NCBI RefSeq assembly: GCF_000266885.1
Contig: NC_018020.1
Span: forward strand, 1,488,001-1,552,000
DNA from: Turneriella parva DSM 21527
GTDB taxonomy: Bacteria > Spirochaetota > Leptospiria > Turneriellales > Turneriellaceae
Reading direction: 5' to 3'
Length of the DNA stretch: 64,000 nt
The position numbers and the translations under genes were made by a program. The notes below the pieces were generated by a model that searched no databases, was not told the DNA's origin, and worked only from the letters and a program-made list of their open reading frames with translations. Below are positions 6,717 to 14,226 of the stretch, piece after piece. The stretch's first letter is position 1. Each line of letters begins with the position of its first letter.

Positions 6717-9152
6717 TTACTTGCATTCGGAAATATCATTTACCTTTCCCGTGATAAACGGAAGGTACTTGGGGGCCAGTATGTTGAGTTTAATTATGCG
6801 CCAAAGTTGCGAGTTGATTATTACTCGATTGTTTCCAAAGTATCTTCTAATCGGGCTTGCTGAATTTTTCATCAACACGTCTAAGCCAATGATTGATTCT
6901 GCATTTTCGTCATAGCATTGAATGAACTCTTTTTCGATAAGAATTTTCAGCAGATGGTCGCTACGCGACTCTGCGCACTTAGCTTTTTTCGCGATGTTTC
7001 TAAACTTTGCTAAACCAATGAGGGTACCCTCATATGGGGTTAGTTCATAAAGAAGATCGTTCATTTCCGAACAGTCAGCAATGGTTTCGTCCACCAAATT
7101 ATCTCGGACAAAATACATATACTCTTTTATGGCGTACACGACATCCGCGTCCAAAATACTTCTATGACCATTGTCGATTGCTTTTACGAAAAGTGTTCGA
7201 ATGAAGTAAATAATATCACGTGGTTTTTTGTAAATTATGTTGAATATCTGATTATAAGGGTGATCGCCATTTCCAAAGTGGAAGTATTTTGACCAAATTT
7301 CAAATGGGTCGTGTCCCTCAGGCAAATTCAATGTGAATGCAAATCTCTTCTCGATTATTGTTTTCAATAGATTTGGGTAAAGCCCCCAATTAATCTCGTG
7401 ACAGAGCGTCCTGAATTTCCCTTTTTCATTTGAATATTTTCGAAGATATTCAAGTATGTCGGTTCTCAAAAAGATGATGTTCTTAATCTCAAGCTTCATT
7501 TCACCTGGCAAATTTAGTTCATCTCTGACCTTGTTGCTCATGTCGATCAATGAATTTATCATTTCAGCTTGATAGTCGAACCTATGATCCGTATCCCAAG
7601 TTCTATCTAAATTATCTGCAATAATTATAATCCGATAATACTTTGATTTTTTCGATTTGAAATATTGGTTCAAGATCAACACCAGTGGACTCAGGAACGT
7701 CCTGTGTAAGGTTTCTAATGAATTTGGTTCGATTGATCTATGAGAGGTGTGCCCGCCCCGCAGTACGTGTTTCAGCAAGGCCAAAAAGCTAAGATTTACA
7801 ATATCTTTGTTTTTCTTGGCAAAATCCAAAAGGTTTAGTTCTTCCGTACTGTTTTGGTCTGTTGTCTTTGCTTGCGTCTTATTCGATAAGAATATGAGCA
7901 GTCGTGAGAAAATGATCAGTTTCCATACCGTATAGAAGAAAGATTTCCTAGAGGCTTCTTTAAACAATTCAGCTATGGAGATGTTTTCTTCAAGTTCGTC
8001 CGGATCAGGCTTAATATTAACAATTAGATTATTGTCATCTTCTTTTAGGTGATTGTGGAGAATGATGTTGATGGCTGTCTTTCCGGAGCCTTTCGGGCCA
8101 GAAATAATTACTTTCGACATGTTGATTGCCGCGTTATAGGCCGCATTCTCTGCAAAATAATAGATAAGCTTATCTTGTTCGTTTTCTGCGACGTCATCAC
8201 CTATGCCCAGCTTTATCAAATTAAGTTCATGCTCATGTTCTTGAGGTATTATTTGAGTTGTACGTTCGGCGCTCGGCTGTAATAGTTGATTTAGCCACGG
8301 ATCGACATCTAGAATTAGGTCATTGGAGTCTGTATATTGATAGAGAATATCATGGTAATCCAATGGCGCTTTGAAAATGGCCGGGGCAATTAGTTTTACA
8401 TTGCGATCTAACCCGCAAGCAACACCGGCCAAAAAAGAATTTGTGGCATTCTCAGCACGGTGATTTTCTATCCGATCATTCAGGAAATGAATTAAGACCC
8501 CCTTTGACTTTATTATATTTTGAAAATAGAACTGAATTGGACGGTACGAAATCTCACTTTTGTTATCAGTGGTGATGTTTAAATTCTTTTCCGTACGATA
8601 TAATTCGACATATTCCCAGAGATCAATAAGATATTGACTTTTCAACTTTGTCTGGACATAGAAAATGTCATTCGTACATGGCGCAATTAGTGTAGAGTCG
8701 GTGTATTGATTCAGTAGGTTATCGTTGTAATTTTTTTGTTTGATGTCTTCTGCTATTTCTTTCCCGGTCATTGCCGTTGAGTAGCGTATGTCTTTAAAGA
8801 TCGAATCCTTATAGAGTTTTTCCGCGCCTTCAATGCTTTTGTTAAGCAAGATCAACAGTTTTTTATTTCGCGCCAACGCATACCCGAGTTCAAACAATAC
8901 ATTATGGTTAAAATACGTTACATCACAAACAAATATCGAGCATTCATTAATGTTTGCCAAGACTTCTTTGGTGATTGAATTTGTTCGTCGAAATTCTTCC
9001 CAACTAACGGCTTTATATTTTGGATGATAGGCATTGATAGTCTGAATAGCCTTCTTAATTCCCCCGATATTGGGATCTGATTGAGTTCCTTGTTGCCCTT
9101 GGTAAGCAAAGAAAATTAATTCCTTTTGGCTCGATAATTGATCAGAACTCAT
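6717..9152 (-). CDS. P-loop NTPase (Sll1717-like) with N-terminal TIR/deoxyribosyltransferase-like domains; putative defence protein
   Basis: About 811 residues from ATG 9152; a TTG 33 bp upstream is an alternative. The N-terminal domain has ELIFFAYQG near the start and CDVTYFNHNVLFELGYALA followed by RNKKLLILL. This is the strand, N-x-x-x-E-L-G-Y helix and strand pattern shared by nucleoside deoxyribosyltransferase-like and TIR-like NAD/nucleotide-cleaving folds. A second related domain follows (NATNSFLAGVACGLDRNVKL). The NTPase has Walker A GPKGSGKT near residue 355 and Walker B RIIIIADNLDR near 508; the D-N-L-D-R form is seen in Sll1717-type ATPases. A helical C-terminus follows. The gene is visibly AT-richer than its surroundings, suggesting transfer. 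Defence role inferred from architecture and neighbours. Confidence 0.6.
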   Translation of the reverse strand: MSSDQLSSQKELIFFAYQGQQGTQSDPNIGGIKKAIQTINAYHPKYKAVSWEEFRRTNSITKEVLANINECSIFVCDVTYFNHNVLFELGYALARNKKLLILLNKSIEGAEKLYKDSIFKDIRYSTAMTGKEIAEDIKQKNYNDNLLNQYTDSTLIAPCTNDIFYVQTKLKSQYLIDLWEYVELYRTEKNLNITTDNKSEISYRPIQFYFQNIIKSKGVLIHFLNDRIENHRAENATNSFLAGVACGLDRNVKLIAPAIFKAPLDYHDILYQYTDSNDLILDVDPWLNQLLQPSAERTTQIIPQEHEHELNLIKLGIGDDVAENEQDKLIYYFAENAAYNAAINMSKVIISGPKGSGKTAINIILHNHLKEDDNNLIVNIKPDPDELEENISIAELFKEASRKSFFYTVWKLIIFSRLLIFLSNKTQAKTTDQNSTEELNLLDFAKKNKDIVNLSFLALLKHVLRGGHTSHRSIEPNSLETLHRTFLSPLVLILNQYFKSKKSKYYRIIIIADNLDRTWDTDHRFDYQAEMINSLIDMSNKVRDELNLPGEMKLEIKNIIFLRTDILEYLRKYSNEKGKFRTLCHEINWGLYPNLLKTIIEKRFAFTLNLPEGHDPFEIWSKYFHFGNGDHPYNQIFNIIYKKPRDIIYFIRTLFVKAIDNGHRSILDADVVYAIKEYMYFVRDNLVDETIADCSEMNDLLYELTPYEGTLIGLAKFRNIAKKAKCAESRSDHLLKILIEKEFIQCYDENAESIIGLDVLMKNSASPIRRYFGNNRVIINSQLWRIIKLNILAPKYLPFITGKVNDISECK

Positions 9153-9185
9153 AATGATCAGCTGTGCATGCGTACCAACGCTCAA

Positions 9186-9834
9186 TTAATTTATTGCGCA
9201 AAGAATCCGCCACGAACAGCGCAATTGAAGCCGCTCAAGTTGCGGCGTAAAGTCCATTCTTGCAGCCAGTAAGATTAGTAGGTGAATTGAGTAAATGAGC
9301 TTGGTTGTGGCTTTCCGACATCGTCTGTAACCTTTGCGCTTCGTTTCCCAACTTGATAAGCCGATGCAAGTCGCGTCGGTTTGCTAACAGCTAGCGGGTG
9401 CTTGTCCCTAAATTTCTAGCCTTTGCGTCGGGCTTTCATCGTCGATTTTTCTGATTGTGATGCGAAAATAGAATCACTCAACCGCCGCCATTCCCAATTC
9501 TTGTTCGAAAAATTTTGCCAAGTTTATCGTTAAGGAAATATCCAGATCAAATAAGGATTGCAAATACGGCCGATTCAAACTTTAGCGCAATTCGAAGGTC
9601 ACCAATAAATAAGTAACTGAACGCACCTGGCATTTGCACCTTGGCGCTGAAAGACGCGCCAGCGGCGAGCGCCTATTGACTTCTTATACGACAATCGGTT
9701 TTACCGCCTCTAGATTTGCCGGGGATTCCTGAGCTACAACCGTCAAAAAAACCAGAGAACACATACCACCACCCAAGATTTCAGCTGCGTGGGAATTAGA
9801 ACGCTGTTGTAGTTGTTTTCAGTGGTTTGGCGGC
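9186..9834. other. 650-bp AT-rich stretch without a recognisable gene
   Basis: No open frame of convincing length or content on either strand. It separates the NTPase gene from the SLATT gene, both on the minus strand, and could hold the NTPase promoter or remnants of a lost gene. Confidence 0.4.
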
Positions 9835-10692
9835 TCAGTTATCCTTGCGCGCTGCCCATTGAGTATGCTCCCGGGAGAATGCGCTTTCAGCATCGCTTAC
9901 AAACAACGAAAATTGTTCTTGGGTCTTAACGTCATAAATTGCACCACGAATTAGGGTTATCTCGTTTGCGGTCAAATTATAAGCTGAAGTTAGATCTCTG
10001 TATCTTTGAATCTGAAGCCAAGACAAGATCGCACCAGCAATTGTTGGGGCAGTGTCGATAATCAAGGTATGCAGGGACGGTATTATCAAATAAAAAAAGA
10101 AGCAAACTATAAGAATCAAATGATTTAAGAAAAACAAGCCATACCAGAATTTTGAACCCCGACGGTTCAATCTCGCCTTTTCTGAATACCAATTCAATTG
10201 CTCTTTTATGCGGTTATTCAAGTAAAATGACTTCCTATGAGCTAAAGTCGCCGACCGAAGTGTCTTCATGGATTCCGAAATAACTGCATGTTGATCGAGT
10301 TCTGTTAGCATTTGTTGAGATACATTCTGATTTTGTTTCAATAGATCGCCAAGATGCCGGGTAAACAATACTTGTGCATTATTATTGTCAAAAGGCTCTG
10401 CGCGCATTACGAACCGCCATGTCATCGTTTTTACAGATTCGGCCAATGCCCTTGCGGTGTACCATACAGTATTCTTGTCATCGAAAGTCAGGAAGATGTT
10501 CAAGACGAAAGAAATTAGGATCAAAATTGCCGAAATAATCTTTCCAACCGGGATCTCTTTGAACATTGAAAAAATGATGCAAAAGGCCACAAGGCACACA
10601 GTGTGCCATTTGAAAATGCGTTTGTATAAAGCCTGAGTGCGATTTGATAGCTTATCCGCTGAGGAGTATAAGCTCGGATACTCTAATGCCAT
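9835..10692 (-). CDS. SLATT / DUF4231-type membrane protein, putative pore-forming defence effector
   Basis: 285 residues. Two membrane helices lie near residues 31-70 and a second pair near 182-232. After the first pair comes DKNTVWYTARALAESVKTMTW, the conserved W-x-x-A-R-A-x-A-E-S-x-K motif of SLATT (SMODS- and SLOG-associating two-TM effector) domains, and the second pair follows a long helical region. Family members are predicted membrane-disrupting effectors of nucleotide-signalling defence systems. Before IS481 insertion its ATG lay 3 nt after the stop of the TIR gene, so the two formed one operon. The element now separates it from its promoter unless the insertion supplies one. Confidence 0.7.
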   Translation of the reverse strand: MALEYPSLYSSADKLSNRTQALYKRIFKWHTVCLVAFCIIFSMFKEIPVGKIISAILILISFVLNIFLTFDDKNTVWYTARALAESVKTMTWRFVMRAEPFDNNNAQVLFTRHLGDLLKQNQNVSQQMLTELDQHAVISESMKTLRSATLAHRKSFYLNNRIKEQLNWYSEKARLNRRGSKFWYGLFFLNHLILIVCFFFYLIIPSLHTLIIDTAPTIAGAILSWLQIQRYRDLTSAYNLTANEITLIRGAIYDVKTQEQFSLFVSDAESAFSREHTQWAARKDN

Positions 10693-10693
10693 A

Positions 10694-10700
10694 CATTAGG
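10694..10700. repeat. Target-site duplication of the IS481 element, left copy
   Basis: CATTAGG directly abuts the element's TGTAATAG end; the identical heptamer abuts the right end at 11836-11842. Confidence 0.85.
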
Positions 10701-11835
10701 TGTAATAGTTTTTACTTTATCTGACACTCTCTTAACAAAAAGGAGTGTTTATGACGACAGAACAGAAAATTATCAAGAACAAGGTTGGTCTGCTGAAACT
10801 GGCAGAGCAGCTGGGCAGCGTATCGAAAGCTTGCAAGGTTTTCGGTTACTCAAGAGACAGTTTCTACCGGTTTAAGGAGCTTTACGACAAGGGTGGCGAG
10901 CTCGCATTGCAGGAGATCAGCCGCAGGAAGCCTTTGCTGAAAAATCGTGTAGCTCCAGAGGTCGAGGAAGCGGTACGGGAAATTGCATTTCAATACCCCG
11001 CGTACGGTCAGGTTCGGGCGTCCAACGAGTTGCGCAAGATAGGTATCATCATCTCCCCTTTTGGCGTGCGCGGCGTTTGGCTGCGCCATGATCTTGCGAC
11101 GTTTAAAAAACGGCTGAAATACCTTGAAGCGCGAATGGCTCAGGAAAAGGGGATCTTTACCGAGGCACAATTGGTTGCGCTCGAACGCGCAAAAGATGAG
11201 AAGGAAAGTCACGGTGAAATTGAAACGGAGCACCCTGGTTATTTGGGGTCACAAGACACGTTTTACGTGGGAAATATGAAGGGTGTGGGTAAAATTTATC
11301 AGCAGACCTTCATCGACACGTATTCGAAAGTCGCTTTTGCGAAACTCTATGATCGCAAGAATTCTCTGGTTTCAGCCGATATGCTTAACGACAGAGTCAT
11401 CCCGTTTTTTGACGAGCATGAGATTCCGCTGTTGCGCGTTCTGACCGATCGTGGCAGCGAGTACTGTGGCAACCGGGAAGAGCACGATTATCAGCTGTAT
11501 CTGGCCTTGGAGAATATCGACCACACAAAAACCAAGGCCAAGAGCCCGCAGACGAACGGCATTTGTGAGCGCTTTCACCGGACTATATTGAATGAGTTTT
11601 ACAATGTTGCATTCAGAAAGAAGGTTTACACTTCTTTGGAGCAATTGCAGGCAGACCTTGATGAGTGGATTTACGATTACAACACGCAGCGCACTCATCA
11701 GGGGAAATATTGCTTCGGCAAAACGCCTCTGGCAACATTCAAAGACTCGCTCAGTATAGCGAAAGACAAAATGCTGGATTTGAAATTACAGACAGCATGA
11801 AAATGGGTGTGTCAGGTCAAGTTCAGACTTTTACA
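10701..11835 (+). mobile_element. IS481-family insertion sequence, 1135 bp, apparently complete
   Basis: Its ends read inward as TGTAATAGTTTTTACTTT and TGTAAAAGTCTGAACTTG, both running on into CTGACAC: imperfect terminal inverted repeats matching at about 21 of 27 positions. They begin with TGT as usual for IS481. It contains a single full-length DDE transposase and is flanked by 7-bp direct repeats (CATTAGG). It lies exactly between the TIR and SLATT genes. Confidence 0.88.
10751..11800 (+). CDS. IS481-family transposase (DDE integrase)
   Basis: About 349 residues. Start chosen at ATG 10751 behind AAAAAGGAG. An N-terminal helix-turn-helix (GSVSKACKVFGYSRDSFYRFKE) is followed by an integrase core with the catalytic triad visible as GSQDTFYVG, LTDRGSEYCG and SPQTNGICERFHRTI. 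The length is normal for the family and no frameshift is seen, so it may be active. It is transcribed against the flanking defence genes. Confidence 0.92.
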   Translation: MTTEQKIIKNKVGLLKLAEQLGSVSKACKVFGYSRDSFYRFKELYDKGGELALQEISRRKPLLKNRVAPEVEEAVREIAFQYPAYGQVRASNELRKIGIIISPFGVRGVWLRHDLATFKKRLKYLEARMAQEKGIFTEAQLVALERAKDEKESHGEIETEHPGYLGSQDTFYVGNMKGVGKIYQQTFIDTYSKVAFAKLYDRKNSLVSADMLNDRVIPFFDEHEIPLLRVLTDRGSEYCGNREEHDYQLYLALENIDHTKTKAKSPQTNGICERFHRTILNEFYNVAFRKKVYTSLEQLQADLDEWIYDYNTQRTHQGKYCFGKTPLATFKDSLSIAKDKMLDLKLQTA

Positions 11836-11842
11836 CATTAGG
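11836..11842. repeat. Target-site duplication of the IS481 element, right copy
   Basis: CATTAGG follows the right end (CTTTTACA). It overlaps the stop codon of the TIR gene, whose TAA lies at 11840-11838 on the minus strand. Confidence 0.85.
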
Positions 11843-12245
11843 CGAGTCTGCGAATCGCGTCCACGATACTATCAGTATTCCAACCCACAATTTCGTTTGC
11901 AATCTGAGAGATTTGACGTGGCATATTTGTTGAACCCCAAGGCTGAATCGCAAGTATCGGTTTATGCAGTGAGTATGCACAATCCATCTCATACTGAATC
12001 CATTCGCTGTAGTTCACGTACAAACCGGAAATGATCAAGACTACTTGGACAGGCCGAATTTGAGCTTGTATCTGATCTGTCAGTTGCGCGCTGGTCATTT
12101 CGGCAAAAGCATCATGTTCTGGCACGCTGTAGTTTGCATAAATAAAATAGGGGGCCCGATCTAGTAACTCAACCAAACGGTAATATTCTTCATTGTAACG
12201 CCAAGCATGGCTGATGAATATTCTATAGTTACGGAGTTCCGGCAT
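11838..12245 (-). CDS. ThsB-type TIR-like protein (MTH538/DUF1863 family), putative defence sensor
   Basis: 135 residues, essentially one domain. The N-terminal RNYRIFISHAWRYNEEYYRL, then LLDRAPYFIYANYSVPEHDAF, VVLIISGLYVNYSEWIQYEM and a terminal VGWNTDSIVDAIRRL match the MTH538-like TIR family that includes Thoeris ThsB. ThsB proteins sense phage infection and make an NAD-derived cyclic signal that activates a partner effector. No SIR2-SLOG ThsA is present; the downstream partner is a SLATT membrane protein. The pair was a tight operon before the IS insertion. Confidence 0.8.
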   Translation of the reverse strand: MPELRNYRIFISHAWRYNEEYYRLVELLDRAPYFIYANYSVPEHDAFAEMTSAQLTDQIQAQIRPVQVVLIISGLYVNYSEWIQYEMDCAYSLHKPILAIQPWGSTNMPRQISQIANEIVGWNTDSIVDAIRRLA

Positions 12246-12300
12246 CGGTTAATTTTACCCGTTCGCCAAGTATGTAAAGTGCATTACCACCGCCGCCCCC

Positions 12301-13419
12301 CTACCTCAACTCAAACACCAACTCCTCTTCTACTGTGTCCCCCACAGCCGTCGCTCGTGCCGATGCGTCTGTATAGATATCCACCACAAAGAAGCCGTTC
12401 TTTTCCCACGCGAGCAGCGTCTGGTCGTTGTGCGTGACCGCGTCGCGTTTGCTGCCCGAGCCTGAGATGAGATGGTATTTCACGGGGCCGGTGCCAGAGA
12501 AGAGCTGCAGGTTGTGGTCGTGGCCGGCGGCGTAGAGAAAGACCTCGCGGTTTTTGAGAATGGCCGCGATTGAGTTCAGGTATTTGCGGTATTTCGAGTG
12601 CGAAATATCCGTTGAAGTGATCCATCCCCATTGGCGGGTGAACACGACGAGCGAGGCCACCACGGGCAACGGAAAATATTTGTTATAGTTATAGACCGGG
12701 AAAATGTGGTGCGGCCAGTCGAAGAAGCCGCCGTGCGAACCTTCGCTGACGAGCGGGTGGTGCGCGGCGAGAATAATGCGCGTGCCCGGTTTGATGTTCT
12801 TCTGCAGGTAGTCGCTCGCGAAGCTCTCGAACTGGCGTTTGTGTTTAATCGCGCAATCGCTCGCCGGGGCCTTCGCTGCGGCGGCCCCGTCGTCGGGCAA
12901 ATCGATCACTGCCTGCGAGTCGATGAAGAGCATCACGCTGCCTTTGCCCACCGGCTCGGCGGCAATGCCCGCGCAGCCGTTTTGCGGCGCAAAGTGCGCA
13001 CCGCGATCGGTCACAAAGCGCTGCTGCGCCAGAATTCTTTTGCGTCCGTTGCTGCGCGAACTGTTCCAGTCGTGGTTACCGGGAATAAAAATCGTCTTGC
13101 GCGCCTTTTTCGCGGCGTTAATCTGCGCGCTTAAGCGTGCGGCATAGAGTTCGTAAGAGCCGTCGTTTTCGCTCGCGTCGGGCAGGCCATATTCATAGAC
13201 ATTGTCGCCCAGAAACACGACGAGTGCATCTTTCGTGAGGTAGCGATCAAGTTTTGCCCAGACTGCATCACCCGGTGTCGCCTTGCCCGCATCACCCACA
13301 AAGATGATGCGCTGCTCGATAGCTGAGCTTTGAGGATTCACCACGCGAGTGCGGGTATAAGGCTGCGTGTGGCTGCACGCAATTGTTACGAGGGCTAAAC
13401 TTATCAGAAGGGCTTTCAT
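12301..13419 (-). CDS. Metallophosphoesterase, probable lipoprotein
   Basis: 372 residues. The N-terminus MKALLISLALVTIACSH is a lipoprotein signal with lipobox TIAC. Calcineurin-like metal-binding motifs appear in order: IIFVGDAGK (GDxG), VVFLGDNVYEYG (GDN), IFIPGNHDWN (GNHD), ILAAHHPLVSEG and YAAGHDHNLQLF (GHDH). This resembles the purple acid phosphatase or tartrate-resistant type of the superfamily. It is probably an envelope-facing phosphatase. Substrate unknown. Confidence 0.85.
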   Translation of the reverse strand: MKALLISLALVTIACSHTQPYTRTRVVNPQSSAIEQRIIFVGDAGKATPGDAVWAKLDRYLTKDALVVFLGDNVYEYGLPDASENDGSYELYAARLSAQINAAKKARKTIFIPGNHDWNSSRSNGRKRILAQQRFVTDRGAHFAPQNGCAGIAAEPVGKGSVMLFIDSQAVIDLPDDGAAAAKAPASDCAIKHKRQFESFASDYLQKNIKPGTRIILAAHHPLVSEGSHGGFFDWPHHIFPVYNYNKYFPLPVVASLVVFTRQWGWITSTDISHSKYRKYLNSIAAILKNREVFLYAAGHDHNLQLFSGTGPVKYHLISGSGSKRDAVTHNDQTLLAWEKNGFFVVDIYTDASARATAVGDTVEEELVFELR

Positions 13420-13472
13420 GTTTCTTTCTGCCTCTTTTCGCAGAGCGATTGCCGCATCAGCGGAAACCGCGC

Positions 13473-14150
13473 CTATTTGCGTGCTTCAGCAATTGCCTTT
13501 TCGATGTCTTTCGCCATCTGCACGAGCACCTGCGCACGAAACTGGTCTAGGTTGGCGGGGCGAAGGCTACCACTGTCGGCAGTAAACGTGCGCACAGGGT
13601 ATTCATTCTGTACCGTCAGAATTGTCTGCGAATCGATATTGGATATCAGGCGCACGACCACCTGAAACTGGTAAGTGTCTTGTTTATCTTTTTTGAACCA
13701 TTTGTCGCCGCGTTTCAGAAAGACTCCGTTGCCTTTGTCGAGCGTCGCGTCATATTTGCCGGGGCCATCTGCAGGCATCTCGTGCTCGAGAGTCTCTGTC
13801 TTCACTTCGTGCGCAGTCACTTCGCCCAGCATAGTGGCTTCGGCGCCCAGAAACGTGCCGGCTTCGAGAACTTTGTTTTCAATGAGGCCTGTCTGCGCCA
13901 GTTCTTTCTCTTTCAGAATCTTGTCGATTTTCTCTCGTTCGACAACCTTAAAACCCGAAGCGACCATCGCGCCGCGAAAGGTCTCTGTGCTTTCGCGCGT
14001 TGCTTTGGCGTCGGCAACCGTCGAGGTGAACGGCATCACAGCGATGGTCTTGACCTGCGCCAGCGCCTCTTTGCGGATTGAGATTTTTGAAGTCGAGCAA
14101 TTTGTAAGGGCAATGGCGCACGCCATTACCACGAATATTTTTTTCATCAT
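13473..14150 (-). CDS. CsgG/GNA1162-like lipoprotein
   Basis: Start chosen at the Met giving MMKKIFVVMACAIALTNCS (lipobox LTNC); the frame is open further upstream. The mature protein has KTIAVMPFTSTVADAKATRE, GFKVVEREKIDKILKEKELA and LGAEATMLGEVT, the early-domain pattern of CsgG/HfaB-like lipoproteins. Those assemble or support outer-membrane secretion channels. No curli-type neighbours are present, so the substrate is unknown. Confidence 0.65.
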   Translation of the reverse strand: MMKKIFVVMACAIALTNCSTSKISIRKEALAQVKTIAVMPFTSTVADAKATRESTETFRGAMVASGFKVVEREKIDKILKEKELAQTGLIENKVLEAGTFLGAEATMLGEVTAHEVKTETLEHEMPADGPGKYDATLDKGNGVFLKRGDKWFKKDKQDTYQFQVVVRLISNIDSQTILTVQNEYPVRTFTADSGSLRPANLDQFRAQVLVQMAKDIEKAIAEARK

Positions 14151-14226
14151 AGCGTTATATTGACCGTGCATCTGCCGAGTCAACGTATTTCTTGAGCATC
14201 AACGTTCGCACCTGAGGTGCGAATGC

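Noticed and set aside
12631-13134. 167-codon plus-strand frame
   Set aside because: Antisense to the metallophosphoesterase, which shows all five metal motifs.
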